A stretch of DNA of 64,000 nt from Pedobacter mucosus (GTDB lineage: Bacteria; Bacteroidota; Bacteroidia; Sphingobacteriales; Sphingobacteriaceae): contig NZ_CP087585.1 in assembly GCF_022200785.1 (NCBI RefSeq), positions 2,790,001-2,854,000 of the forward strand, read 5' to 3'. This document shows, piece by piece, positions 26,701-35,591 of the stretch. Under the pieces are notes generated by a model. It was not told the origin of the DNA. It worked only from the letters and a program-made list of their open reading frames with translations, and did not search any database. Both the position numbers and the translations under genes were made by a program. Each line of letters begins with the position of its first letter. Positions within the stretch are counted from its first letter, which is position 1.

Positions 26701-27120
26701 ATGTTACCCACAAGAGAAGAAATTTTAAAATCTGTTATATTCAAAACCTCCAGAAGTGGTGGCAAAGGTGGGCAAAACGTAAATAAAGTTTCTAGTAAAG
26801 TAGAATTGATTTTCAATTTAGAAGTGGCAGAATATTTTTCGGATGAAGAAAAGGCGATTTTAAAAATGAAGCTTGAAAACCGATTGGACAACGAAGGTTT
26901 ACTGCATATAGTTTCTCAAGAAGATAGAAGTCAGCTTTTAAACAAAGAGAAAACAGTTGCTAAATTGATTGAGCTGCTAAAAAGGTCGCTGTTGGTTCAA
27001 AAGAAAAGGAAACCTACCAAGGTTCCAAAGTCTGTAATTAAAAATAGATTAAAAAACAAAGCGGTTACAGCTATAAAGAAACAAAATAGAAAACCTCCTA
27101 GCCCCCTAAAGGGAGAATAA
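26701..27120 (+). CDS. arfB: ArfB-type peptidyl-tRNA hydrolase (ribosome rescue)
   Basis: A 139-residue release-factor-like protein that frees stalled ribosomes. The GGQ motif lies in SGGKGGQNVNKVSSKVEL at about residues 19-36. The C-terminal basic tail, which enters the empty mRNA channel in ArfB, is present as RSLLVQKKRKPTKVPKSV and KNRLKNKAVTAIKKQNR. The last residues, PPSPLKGE, come from an intergenic repeat and are probably not part of the functional tail. No stop-codon-reading domain, so it is not RF1/RF2. Divergent from cmk. Confidence 0.88.
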   Translation: MLPTREEILKSVIFKTSRSGGKGGQNVNKVSSKVELIFNLEVAEYFSDEEKAILKMKLENRLDNEGLLHIVSQEDRSQLLNKEKTVAKLIELLKRSLLVQKKRKPTKVPKSVIKNRLKNKAVTAIKKQNRKPPSPLKGE

Positions 27121-27214
27121 ACCGATAGTAAAATTAATAAGTTTTAAAACTAAAGTGTATAGATGTAAGATTAGGAGTAGAAAGTCAAAAGTTCCATTTA
27201 GGGGATTTAGGGGT
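27095..27214. repeat. Inverted CCCCTAAA-type repeat between convergent genes
   Basis: CCCCCTAAAGGG (27103-27114) overlaps the end of arfB, and TTTAGGGGATTTAGGGG (27197-27213) overlaps the end of lpxR. Both are forms of the CCCC(T)AAA element common at Bacteroidota gene ends. The 87-base gap holds nothing else recognisable. Confidence 0.55.
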
Positions 27215-28154
27215 TAAATCTATAATACAAACTCAAGCCACCATAATTTTGGGCCTTTGCAATACTTTCAACTTCTTTAGTTTTGAAGATAACATTAAAA
27301 TCTACAGTGAAACGTTTAGAGCTATAATTTAAACCAAGCTGTTGCTCAAAAACAACGGGTTTTACGCCAAAAGTAACCGGACTATTATTATTAAATAAGC
27401 TTCCCTGAATGGTTGCATCGTATGCTACAACGTTTAATTGAGGCTTTAGGTAAAAGAAAAATTCTGATTTATTTAAGCTTGCGGTTTTGGAATTTCCAAT
27501 TACAGCATTATGATAAGCGCTATTAAATAATTGGTTTAGTCTTCCTGCCCTAAACAAAATTGATCCACCTAAACCAGAAAAAGTAGTTCCTAAATTTGCA
27601 TAACCTTGTCCGCTGAAATCAACAACATTATCAGTTGTTCTGTAAAGTAGTTTGCTATAATTTGCTGCAAAATTAACAGCTACCTCATTTTTTATTTGAT
27701 ATTCCCACCCTGCTGGAGTGTAAAATCCAACAGTTTTATGCAAGAAACGCTGCGCATCCTGAGCAAATGAATTCGGACCAACCATTCCAATTTCTACACT
27801 TGTTTTTAAAACACTTTCGTTTTTATAAAATATTGAATAAGCTGCACCAGCATATAAATAACCAGCAAATGGCCTGTCTTGATCTACTTGCTTTGGCACT
27901 TGCCCCCAAAATGGCGTATACATTTTCTGACCTGCAGAAATTTCGTAGGTTTTCTTCTCTATTTTATCCGAGAGTTTAGAAGAATCTATCGCTCTACGGA
28001 AATAAATAAATAATCCATTGGTATAATATCGATCATTTAAAGTGGCTAAATAAGCATCATTTTCGGTTTTAAAGCCAAACTCATTTTTATAAGATTGCGC
28101 AAAACCCGACGAAAAAACAAAACACAGTAATAATGTATATAAAAAGGATCTCAT
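27207..28154 (-). CDS. LpxR-family lipid A deacylase (outer membrane)
   Basis: A 315-residue outer-membrane beta-barrel of the LpxR family (former DUF2219), which removes the 3'-acyloxyacyl group from lipid A. A signal peptide (SFLYTLLLCFVFSSGFAQ) precedes FKTENDAYLATLNDRYYTNG, which holds the Asn-Asp of the active site. GPNSFAQDAQRFLH carries the likely catalytic His. The chain ends GGLSLYYRFNP in barrel-strand style. Activity is inferred from the family. The ATG follows directly on the seven-T tract of the terminator of lon, which is unusual. Confidence 0.82.
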   Translation of the reverse strand: MRSFLYTLLLCFVFSSGFAQSYKNEFGFKTENDAYLATLNDRYYTNGLFIYFRRAIDSSKLSDKIEKKTYEISAGQKMYTPFWGQVPKQVDQDRPFAGYLYAGAAYSIFYKNESVLKTSVEIGMVGPNSFAQDAQRFLHKTVGFYTPAGWEYQIKNEVAVNFAANYSKLLYRTTDNVVDFSGQGYANLGTTFSGLGGSILFRAGRLNQLFNSAYHNAVIGNSKTASLNKSEFFFYLKPQLNVVAYDATIQGSLFNNNSPVTFGVKPVVFEQQLGLNYSSKRFTVDFNVIFKTKEVESIAKAQNYGGLSLYYRFNP

Positions 28155-28183
28155 AAAAAAAGCCCAGGTTAAATGCCTGGGCT
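28155..28183 (-). terminator. Intrinsic terminator of lon, abutting the lpxR start
   Basis: On the minus strand AGCCCAGG pairs with CCTGGGCT (28183-28161, seven-base loop), then seven T (28161-28155), then the lpxR ATG at 28154 with no gap. Confidence 0.8.
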
Positions 28184-28237
28184 ATAAATGTATTTATTGT
28201 AATTGAATATTTAAATGTAAATCTAAAAGATTACAAT

Positions 28238-30709
28238 TTAGTTGACAATCGGTGCAATTTTAATGCTTAAATCTAGAGGTTTTTTAACCTTATTTTTAGT
28301 TAAAGCCAATTCTATAACTTCGCTCATTTCAGTAACATAATGAAAAGTTAAGTCCTTTACGTAACTCTCCTTTATTTCTAAAATATCTTTACGATTGCTT
28401 TTACAAAGAATAATTTCTTTAATATTTGCTCTTTTTGCTGCAAGTATTTTTTCTTTGATCCCGCCAACAGGAAGCACTTTTCCACGGAGCGTAATCTCGC
28501 CAGTCATGGCCAGATGTTGTTTCACTTTACGTTGTGTAAATGCAGAAGTTAGTGCCGTTAACATCGTTACGCCGGCAGAAGGACCATCTTTTGGTGTTGC
28601 ACCTGCAGGAACGTGAACATGTACATCCCAATTATCAAATAAAGTATAATCAATTCCAAACTCGGCAGCATGAGCACGTAAATAGGCTAAAGCAATCACT
28701 GCAGATTCTTTCATCACATCGCCTAAGTTACCAGTTAAGGTTAATTTTCCTTTCCCAGGACTCAAACTAGATTCGATAAATAAAATATCTCCACCAACGC
28801 TTGTCCATGCCAAACCTGTTACAACACCCGCAACTTCATTTCCCTCATATAAATCCTTATCGTAAATTGGAGCACCTAAAATACGCTCCACATCGGCTAC
28901 AGTTAAATTAGGATCATAAATCTCGTCCATTGCAATTTTTGTTGCAACACCACGAACCAATGAACCAACTTTTTTCTCTAAACCACGTACACCAGATTCT
29001 CTTGTATAATCTTCGATAACCTTTTCTATTAATGCAGGTTTAAGGTTGATGTCTTTATTCTGAAGACCATGATTTTCCTTTTGTTTTGGTAAAAGAAACT
29101 TCTTGGCAATTTCGATTTTCTCTTCAATAGTATAACCGTTCACTTCAATAATTTCCATCCTATCTAGCAAAGCAGGCTGAATGGTGCTTAATGAATTTGC
29201 TGTCGCGATAAAAAGAATGTTCGACAAATTGTAATCCATCTCTACATAATGATCATAAAAAGCATTATTCTGTTCAGGATCTAAAACTTCCAGCAAAGCT
29301 GATGAAGGATCACCACGATGATCGGTTCCAACCTTATCAATTTCATCCAAAACAAAAACTGGATTATCAGCACCGGCTTTTTTAATTGAAGAAATAATAC
29401 GCCCTGGCATAGCGCCAATGTATGTTTTACGATGACCGCGAATTTCTGCTTCATCACGAATTCCACCCAAAGCCATGCGTACATATTTGCGGCCTAAAGC
29501 TTTCGCTATTGATTTTCCTAAAGAAGTTTTACCAACTCCCGGAGGGCCAACTAGGCATAAAATAGGGGCTTTCATGTCGCGTTTAAGCTTCAATACTGCC
29601 AAATATTCTATAATACGTTGTTTAACTTTTTCTAAACCAAAATGATCTTTGTCTAAAATGCGTTGTGCCCTTTTTAAATCGAAATTATCTTTGGTAAATT
29701 CGCTCCAAGGTAAATCCAAAAGCAGTTCAAGATAATTCATCTGAACAGAATAATCAGGAGCTGCAGGATTCATTCGCCCTAATTTATCTAGCTCTTTATC
29801 AAAATGTTCAGCGACTTCTTTAGACCATTTTTTCTTTTTAGCTTTTTCCTGTAATGCATCAAATTCTAAATCAGCAGAACTTCCGCCCAATTCCTCTTGA
29901 ATGGTTTTAAGTTGTTGATTTAAAAAATAATCTCTTTGCTGCTTATCAAGATCAGTACGAACTTTTGATTGAATTTGATTTCTCAACTCAAGCATCTGCA
30001 ACTCAACCATTAAAAGCTCCATCACTTTTTGCGCTCTTTCCTGCAATTTATCCATCTCAAGGATTTTTTGCTTATCAGACATTTCGGCATTCATATTTGA
30101 TGAAATGAAATTTATCAAAAAAGAATTGCTTTCAATGTTTTTTAACGCAATACTTGCCTCACTTGGAATGTTTGGCGAAAGCTGAATAATTTGCGAAGAC
30201 ATCTCCCTAATAGAGGCAATCAACGTTTTAAATTCTTTGTCTGCTTTATGTTTTTGTTCTTCGAACTTCTTTACAACCGCCTTAATATATGGTTTATTCT
30301 GTACCTCTTCAATTAAACTAAAACGTTGTTTTCCCTGAATAATAACGGTGGTATTTCCATCTGGCATTTGCAGCAACTTAATGATGTTTGCAACAGTACC
30401 AACCGTATTTAATTGATCAAACGTAGGATCTTCTATCGATACATCTTTCTGAGAAACAACACCTATGATCTTATTTCCTTTATAAGCTTCCTTAATTAAT
30501 TTGATAGATTTATCTCTTCCAACAGTAATTGGAATTACCACACCAGGAAATAAAACAGTATTTCGCAAGGGCAATATCGCCAGTGTTTCTGGTGTTTCTT
30601 CATTATTCATTTCCTCCTCATCCTGCTGAGACATTAAGGGAAAAAACTCAGTGTCTTCGTTTATTATTGGCATAGCTGTATTGAAATCAAAAATATCTTT
30701 TTTACTCAT
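28238..30709 (-). CDS. lon: ATP-dependent protease Lon
   Basis: A cytoplasmic AAA+ serine protease for damaged and regulatory proteins. 823 residues from ATG 30709; the 14 residues upstream in the longer frame do not look like Lon. The LON substrate domain begins at about residue 45 ([19 protein letters not shown]). The AAA+ domain has [19 protein letters not shown] and [10 protein letters not shown]. The C-terminal protease has the catalytic Ser in DGPSAGVTM and Lys in [13 protein letters not shown]. Length and domain order are normal. Confidence 0.96.
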   Translation of the reverse strand: MSKKDIFDFNTAMPIINEDTEFFPLMSQQDEEEMNNEETPETLAILPLRNTVLFPGVVIPITVGRDKSIKLIKEAYKGNKIIGVVSQKDVSIEDPTFDQLNTVGTVANIIKLLQMPDGNTTVIIQGKQRFSLIEEVQNKPYIKAVVKKFEEQKHKADKEFKTLIASIREMSSQIIQLSPNIPSEASIALKNIESNSFLINFISSNMNAEMSDKQKILEMDKLQERAQKVMELLMVELQMLELRNQIQSKVRTDLDKQQRDYFLNQQLKTIQEELGGSSADLEFDALQEKAKKKKWSKEVAEHFDKELDKLGRMNPAAPDYSVQMNYLELLLDLPWSEFTKDNFDLKRAQRILDKDHFGLEKVKQRIIEYLAVLKLKRDMKAPILCLVGPPGVGKTSLGKSIAKALGRKYVRMALGGIRDEAEIRGHRKTYIGAMPGRIISSIKKAGADNPVFVLDEIDKVGTDHRGDPSSALLEVLDPEQNNAFYDHYVEMDYNLSNILFIATANSLSTIQPALLDRMEIIEVNGYTIEEKIEIAKKFLLPKQKENHGLQNKDINLKPALIEKVIEDYTRESGVRGLEKKVGSLVRGVATKIAMDEIYDPNLTVADVERILGAPIYDKDLYEGNEVAGVVTGLAWTSVGGDILFIESSLSPGKGKLTLTGNLGDVMKESAVIALAYLRAHAAEFGIDYTLFDNWDVHVHVPAGATPKDGPSAGVTMLTALTSAFTQRKVKQHLAMTGEITLRGKVLPVGGIKEKILAAKRANIKEIILCKSNRKDILEIKESYVKDLTFHYVTEMSEVIELALTKNKVKKPLDLSIKIAPIVN

Positions 30710-30998
30710 TATCACGTTTTCTCGAACGACAAACTGGCAGTATTGCCGCAATCACTTTATTAAGTTATATTACTAAAATAACAAATTCAACTCTTGTGCC
30801 AAACTAAAAATAACATTAATCATATGTTAAAAAGGCAGATTAAATAAATTATTTAACCTCATATCATATATAGTATTATTTAACGTTTATGCTATTGTCT
30901 GTATCATTTGGTTTTCAATATAATGAAAATTAAAACTTTTATTTTCTTTTAATAGATTTATATTGCGAATATTTTCTGATTAAATCTTAATGATGTAT

Positions 30999-31006
30999 TA
31001 GATTTG
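30999..31006 (+). promoter_or_regulatory. -7 box TAGATTTG of a TPR gene
   Basis: Perfect TAnnTTTG in the 315-base divergent gap with lon; its TTG (31004) is in frame with the gene and would be a false start. No good TTTG upstream (TTTC at 30973). The remainder of 30710-30998 is AT-rich and holds nothing recognisable. Confidence 0.6.
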
Positions 31007-31024
31007 TTAACTTATTATTTTTAC

Positions 31025-31645
31025 ATGAACTATTTTAAACAAGCAATTTTAGGATTTATAATTATATCATCAACAAATAGTTTTGCTCAAAACGGCAATA
31101 GTAAGAGCATGCAGGCAATGATGAATGGCGATTTTAAAACTGCTGTTAATCAATTGGAAAAAGCTGATGCGAAAACGCCCGACAATGCGAATATTTTAAA
31201 AATGCTGGGCTATTCTTATTTCCAAAATGGCGAGTTTGAACAATCAATCAAAACTTATAGTCGTTTAGTTGTACTCAAACCAAATGAGGTTTCTGCCTAT
31301 TATTACCGTGGAAAAGCACGTTTAAATATTGCAAATGATCCAAAGGAATCATTAAACACCATGCGTGATAATTTTTATACCGCAGCAATTAAAGATTTTA
31401 CCAAAGCAATAGAATTAAGTGGTGAAGAGGATACACAGATGCTTCAAAATAGAGGTTTAGCTTATAAAGATTATGCAATCTTTAAATCTTATAAAGTTAA
31501 AAAAAGTGCTGAAAAAGCGATATGCATTGCAATATTTAACAGCTCAATAGCTGACTTTCAAAAAGTTTTGACGCTGCAACCGCTAAGAAAAGATATTATC
31601 GATTGGGTTACTTATGATAAAGCGCAGATTGCTAGCTTGAAATAA
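31025..31645 (+). CDS. Secreted TPR protein
   Basis: A 206-residue protein with a signal peptide (YFKQAILGFIIISSTNSFAQ). Three or four TPR units follow at about 35-165, e.g. ILKMLGYSYFQNGEFEQSIK and SAYYYRGKARLNI, with the alternating A/G-Y-A pattern. A longer insertion (NDPKESLNTMRDNFYTAAI) splits the array. No enzyme domain. Such proteins act as scaffolds; the partner is unknown. ATG 31025 is chosen over TTG 31004, which is in the -7 box. Confidence 0.75.
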   Translation: MNYFKQAILGFIIISSTNSFAQNGNSKSMQAMMNGDFKTAVNQLEKADAKTPDNANILKMLGYSYFQNGEFEQSIKTYSRLVVLKPNEVSAYYYRGKARLNIANDPKESLNTMRDNFYTAAIKDFTKAIELSGEEDTQMLQNRGLAYKDYAIFKSYKVKKSAEKAICIAIFNSSIADFQKVLTLQPLRKDIIDWVTYDKAQIASLK

Positions 31646-31660
31646 AATTTTTTAATATAA

Positions 31661-31697
31661 AAAAAAGGAGTCTTGAACAATTCAAGACTCCTTTTTT
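31661..31697. terminator. Bidirectional terminator
   Basis: A perfect 17-bp palindrome with CAA loop: AAAAAAGGAGTCTTGAA (31661-31677) and its complement (31681-31697). It has T-runs in both directions and lies between the convergent TPR and lipoprotein genes, overlapping the end of the latter by two bases. Confidence 0.9.
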
Positions 31698-32226
31698 ATT
31701 TAAGTTTTCCAACTATAACAAACTTTTTTTTCTTTAAAAATCTAATATCTTGTTCTTTTTTAATTTCGTACAAGCTATCTGGATAATAAATCAACGTATC
31801 ATTTGATTGATACAGAATGTTTTTATAAGCTATTAAAATTTCAATTTTTTTAATTATTGAGTTTTCTTTAACCACAGAAATCTTTTTAACAGGAATTTTT
31901 TTACTAGCAGATTTATAAATCGCTGATTCATTTTTTCTGTACGTTGTAAAACTTCCTTTCCAAGATGTTTTATTGATATCTGCGTTTAAAAAAATTGCCA
32001 GTTCTTTATTCCAATCCTGGATTACAATTTTTTTGTTTTCTATAGAACCATTTATACTAACAGTTTTATCAACCGAGGGTTTAAGTCTCTGCAAACGATT
32101 AATCTCATTTTTAAAAAATCCCTTAATATCAAAATACAATAATTTAGTGTTTGCCTCAGCTTCTTTTCGCTGATTGCAGGAAATTAAGCCAATAGCAAAC
32201 ACTAAAAAAATAATTTTTTTAACCAT
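31696..32226 (-). CDS. Putative lipoprotein, unknown function
   Basis: A 176-residue protein with a type II signal peptide: KKIIFLVFAIGLISC, lipobox LISC at about 14-17. The mature part is Lys/Ile-rich with a helical start (IKGFFKNEINRLQRL) and several beta strands (KKISVVKENSIIKKIEILIAY). No family recognised. Its ATG overlaps the gpmI stop as TAATG, so it is translated from the gpmI transcript. Confidence 0.7.
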   Translation of the reverse strand: MVKKIIFLVFAIGLISCNQRKEAEANTKLLYFDIKGFFKNEINRLQRLKPSVDKTVSINGSIENKKIVIQDWNKELAIFLNADINKTSWKGSFTTYRKNESAIYKSASKKIPVKKISVVKENSIIKKIEILIAYKNILYQSNDTLIYYPDSLYEIKKEQDIRFLKKKKFVIVGKLK

Positions 32227-33743
32227 TATATCAATATGTTTCCTGTCATTTCTGGTGGAATAGCTACACCTAAAATCTTCAAAATAGTAGGCGCAACATC
32301 ACCAAGTTTTCCATCTGTTATGGTTTTATAATCGTTATCAATTAAAATGCAAGGAACTAGATTGGTGGTATGGGCAGTATTTGCAGATCCATCATTGTTG
32401 ACCATAAATTCTGAATTTCCATGGTCTGCTAAAAGAATGAAAGAATAGCCATTTTCTAATCCTTTACTAACTACGATTTCAGCACACTTATCAGCAGTTT
32501 CTACAGCTTTAATCACCGCCGGAAAAACACCTGTATGGCCAACCATATCAGGATTTGCAAAGTTTAAACAAATAAAATCAGCCCATCCTGTTTCCATTTC
32601 TTTGGTAATGGCCTCGGTGATGCCGGCAGCGCTCATTTCTGGTTGCAGATCATAGGTAGCAACTTTTGGTGAAGGAATCAGAATACGTTTCTCATTTTGG
32701 AATTCCGCTTCTCTTCCTCCTGAGAAAAAGAAAGTAACGTGTGGATATTTTTCTGTCTCCGCAATTCTAATTTGATTTTTATTATTTTCTGCTAAAACTT
32801 CACCTAAGGTATGTGCCAAATCATCTTTTGTGAACATTACGTTTACCTTTTCGAAACTTTCATCATAAGTTGTCATGGTAACATAATACAAGGGCAACTT
32901 GTGCATTTGCTGTTCAGGGAAATCTTTTTGTGTAAGTGCAGTTGTTATTTCTCTACCCCTATCTGTACGAAAATTAAAGCATATCACTACATCATCATTT
33001 TGTATGCTTGCAACAGTTTCACCGTTTTCGGTTAATACAATTGGTTTCAAAAACTCATCAGTAATACCTTCAGCATAAAGTTTTTTTATAGCGCTTAAGG
33101 CATCATCAGTTTTTTCACCAATGCCATTTACCATAACATCGTAAGCTTGCTTAACACGTTCCCAACGGTTATCACGATCCATCGCATAATAACGACCCAC
33201 CATTGTTGCCAGTTTCGTTTTCGTGGTTTTTAAATGATTTTGAAGATCAGTGATAAAACCTAAACCAGAATTTGGGTCGGTATCCCGTCCATCTAAAAAA
33301 GCATGAACAAATGATTTTTGAACATGCGCTTCATTTGCAGCATCGCACAAAGCTTTTAAATGATCTATATGCGCATGCACACCTCCGTTGGATACTAAAC
33401 CAATGAAATGAACGGCTTTATTATTTTTTTTAGCATAATCAAATGCATTAACTAATACTGGATTATTGTGTAATTCGCGGTCGACGATTGCTTTGTTTAT
33501 CCTTCCAAGTTCTTGATAAACTACTCTTCCAGCACCTAAATTCATGTGTCCAACTTCAGAATTACCCATTTGTCCGACAGGTAAACCAACTGCAACACCA
33601 GAAGCTTCGAGTTTTGAATTAGGATATTTTTCAAGCATAGCGTCGAAAAATGGAGTATTTGCGGCAAAAGCAGCATCAGATTTGTCTTTGTTTCCGTAGC
33701 CCCAACCATCTAAAATGATTAGCGCAAGTTTTTTATTTTTCAT
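32226..33743 (-). CDS. gpmI: 2,3-bisphosphoglycerate-independent phosphoglycerate mutase
   Basis: Interconverts 3- and 2-phosphoglycerate in glycolysis, with two Mn ions and a phosphoserine. 505 residues from ATG 33743, the usual length. LIILDGWGYG supplies the first metal Asp. The phosphorylated Ser is in GQMGNSEVGHMNLGAGR. The insert domain has HIDHLKAL, LDGRDTDPNSG and GRYYAMDRDNRW. ADHGNSE and NTAHTTNLVPC close the metal site. Ten extra residues in the longer frame are rejected. Co-transcribed with the lipoprotein gene. Confidence 0.96.
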   Translation of the reverse strand: MKNKKLALIILDGWGYGNKDKSDAAFAANTPFFDAMLEKYPNSKLEASGVAVGLPVGQMGNSEVGHMNLGAGRVVYQELGRINKAIVDRELHNNPVLVNAFDYAKKNNKAVHFIGLVSNGGVHAHIDHLKALCDAANEAHVQKSFVHAFLDGRDTDPNSGLGFITDLQNHLKTTKTKLATMVGRYYAMDRDNRWERVKQAYDVMVNGIGEKTDDALSAIKKLYAEGITDEFLKPIVLTENGETVASIQNDDVVICFNFRTDRGREITTALTQKDFPEQQMHKLPLYYVTMTTYDESFEKVNVMFTKDDLAHTLGEVLAENNKNQIRIAETEKYPHVTFFFSGGREAEFQNEKRILIPSPKVATYDLQPEMSAAGITEAITKEMETGWADFICLNFANPDMVGHTGVFPAVIKAVETADKCAEIVVSKGLENGYSFILLADHGNSEFMVNNDGSANTAHTTNLVPCILIDNDYKTITDGKLGDVAPTILKILGVAIPPEMTGNILI

Positions 33744-33978
33744 TAGCCTTTTTTCAAAATCAATATATACCACAAATATTTACTTTAAATGTTGTAAATT
33801 TTGAATGATACTACTTATAAATTTATTTATTACTTAAAACATTTTAATGATTAACATGTTTTAGTATTTGTTATCACGGCAAATATAGCTTTATTGAAGG
33901 TTTAACAAATCATGTAATCAATTTTTTGATCTGCTAATGGCATAATTTTAGCTACAGGGTTCTCTATAAAGTACAGAA

Positions 33979-34377
33979 ATGATCCGGAGCTTATTTATAT
34001 TATTAATTAGTTTTTCAACAATATATAATCCTACAGCTATTCAGGCTGATATTATTGATGATTTATCCTCGTATTTTAAATCAAGTAATTCAAAAGAAAT
34101 TGCAAAAAATTTTTCTTCTACCATAGAATTGATCATTATTAATGAAGAGGATGTCTATTCAAAAGTACAAGGCGAACAGATATTGAAAGACTTTTTTATT
34201 AAACATCCACCAATAAAAACAAGTATTTTTCATAAAATTAACACCAACCCTAGCTACCGTTTTGGTGTAATTCTTTTCACAACGGCTAAAGAGACTTTCC
34301 GCGTTTCAGTTACCATGAAAAAATTTAGTAACAGTTTTTTAATTACTGAATTGAGGATTGAACCTGCGAAAGATTAA
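33979..34377 (+). CDS. Secreted DUF4783 protein
   Basis: A 132-residue protein with a signal peptide (RSLFILLISFSTIYNPTAIQA) and one DUF4783 domain: IIDDLSSYFKSSNSKEIAKNF, VQGEQILKDFFIKHPP and FLITELRIEPAKD are typical. The fold is probably cystatin/NTF2-like, as in small ligand-binding periplasmic proteins; function unknown. Isolated between two convergent or divergent genes; the 235-base region before it has no obvious TAnnTTTG. Confidence 0.78.
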   Translation: MIRSLFILLISFSTIYNPTAIQADIIDDLSSYFKSSNSKEIAKNFSSTIELIIINEEDVYSKVQGEQILKDFFIKHPPIKTSIFHKINTNPSYRFGVILFTTAKETFRVSVTMKKFSNSFLITELRIEPAKD

Positions 34378-34424
34378 TCCTGAAAGTGATTAATATAGTT
34401 GGCAAAAAATTAACGCTTTCTCGA

Positions 34425-35351
34425 TTAATGAATAAAATTATTTACAACCTGAGTTTGATAAGCCCCAGGTGTAATACCCACAACCTTTTTGAATGCTCGA
34501 ATAAAATAATTAGCATCTCCAAAACCAAGTTCGTAGCTAATAGAAGCTACTTTTGCTGATGGTTGGGCAAGTAAAATTTTAGCTTTTGCAATTTTTTCTG
34601 ATATAATAAAGTCATTTGGACTGATGCCCAACTCACGTTTAAACAACCTATAAAACGTTGCTTTGCTCATACAAGCTTTATCACTTAAGTTATTAATGCT
34701 TATTTTTGAATTTAAATTAGCTTTAATATATTTCAACACAAAAGCTAAAGGATTATGATTCAAATCACTGGATTCACTGTTTATAGTCTTAAGATTTTGC
34801 GATTGCATGATCCTTACTAGCAATTCTTTTAAAGTCAAATCTGCTAAAACATCTTTTTCCTTTGTTCGTTCCGAACAAATCCTAATAACTTTATTTATTA
34901 GGTAAGCAATTTCTTCATTGTTATAAAAATGGTACTCATCATAATTTAACAACCACTTTCCATTGCTACCATCCTTAGGGAAAAATTCATTTAAATAAGC
35001 AATCGTTTTTTTTATCTGCTCCTGATCAATTGCCAAAGCTATACATTGAGTCGGTTTTAAACTGCTTGCCTCTGGAAAATCAATCTTCATTGTGACCGCA
35101 GGTGGTATAATTACAGTTTGACCAGGGAAATAATCAAATCCTTGCTTATCATATAAATGCATCACCTTTTTGCCTCTCAACATACTGGTAATTACAAAAT
35201 CATTAAAGGTTAATGGAACTTTATAACTTTCTGTATAGGTTTCAAATACATTTAATTCGCAACGCTCCAAAGTATAAGATGTTCTGTTTTCTACTAGCGT
35301 TTGTAATTTTCTAGACTCGCTTAAACTTACCTGATCTAATATATGTGACAT
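34425..35351 (-). CDS. AraC-family transcription regulator
   Basis: A 308-residue regulator. The N-terminal part (about 1-200) is an AraC_N-type ligand domain with HLYDKQGFDYFPGQTVIIPP, of the sort seen in aldehyde-sensing YqhC. The C-terminal pair of helix-turn-helix motifs is ISINNLSDKACMSKATFYRL and KVASISYELGFGDANYFIRA, then FKKVVGITPGAYQ. It is divergent from an aldehyde dehydrogenase gene and probably controls it, in response to an aldehyde or alcohol; that is inferred from position. A 13-bp inverted repeat pair between the two genes is a candidate binding site. Confidence 0.87.
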   Translation of the reverse strand: MSHILDQVSLSESRKLQTLVENRTSYTLERCELNVFETYTESYKVPLTFNDFVITSMLRGKKVMHLYDKQGFDYFPGQTVIIPPAVTMKIDFPEASSLKPTQCIALAIDQEQIKKTIAYLNEFFPKDGSNGKWLLNYDEYHFYNNEEIAYLINKVIRICSERTKEKDVLADLTLKELLVRIMQSQNLKTINSESSDLNHNPLAFVLKYIKANLNSKISINNLSDKACMSKATFYRLFKRELGISPNDFIISEKIAKAKILLAQPSAKVASISYELGFGDANYFIRAFKKVVGITPGAYQTQVVNNFIH

Positions 35352-35359
35352 AATTTTAA

Positions 35360-35372
35360 AGATTTGGTTAGT
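35360..35372. promoter_or_regulatory. Candidate AraC operator, proximal to araC gene
   Basis: AGATTTGGTTAGT (35360-35372), exact inverted copy of 35493-35505, with 120 bases between. It lies between the predicted RNA start and ATG of the AraC gene, a position suited to autorepression. Confidence 0.5.
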
Positions 35373-35389
35373 GTTATATACTTAATAAT

Positions 35390-35397
35390 CAAATATA
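35390..35397 (-). promoter_or_regulatory. -7 box TATATTTG of the AraC gene
   Basis: Perfect TAnnTTTG on the minus strand, 38 bases before ATG 35351. No well-placed TTTG at -33. Confidence 0.5.
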
Positions 35398-35483
35398 AAA
35401 GTATTTCACAAAGGTTACATACCCTGAAACAATAATGCTACCTATTGATATGATTATACTATCTATAACGTAACTATAGCCAT

Positions 35484-35505
35484 TAGGTTTGTACTAACCA
35501 AATCT
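35484..35505 (+). promoter_or_regulatory. -7 box of aldehyde dehydrogenase gene with overlapping operator
   Basis: TAGGTTTG (35484-35491) is a perfect -7 box without a -33 TTTG, as expected of an activator-dependent promoter. ACTAACCAAATCT (35493-35505) follows directly and is the inverse of the 35360 site; the predicted RNA start (about 35496) is inside it. The leader would be about 96 bases, much longer than others here. Confidence 0.55.
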
Positions 35506-35518
35506 ATTAATCCAAAAG

Positions 35519-35566
35519 AACCGTTATGAGCATTTTTCACCTGTTTATTAAATACTCATAACAGTT
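35519..35566 (+). promoter_or_regulatory. Leader hairpin before the aldehyde dehydrogenase gene
   Basis: AACCGTTATGAGCATTT (35519-35535) pairs with AAATACTCATAACAGTT (35550-35566) with two mismatches and a 14-base loop. TTTTTC follows, so it could be a weak attenuator, or a DNA operator. Confidence 0.45.
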
Positions 35567-35591
35567 TTTCAAAAATTAAAATAAAATAATT

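Noticed and set aside
30710..30751. A 14-residue extension of Lon
   Set aside because: Lon homologues start near the LON domain, and MSKKDIFDF gives a normal N-terminus.
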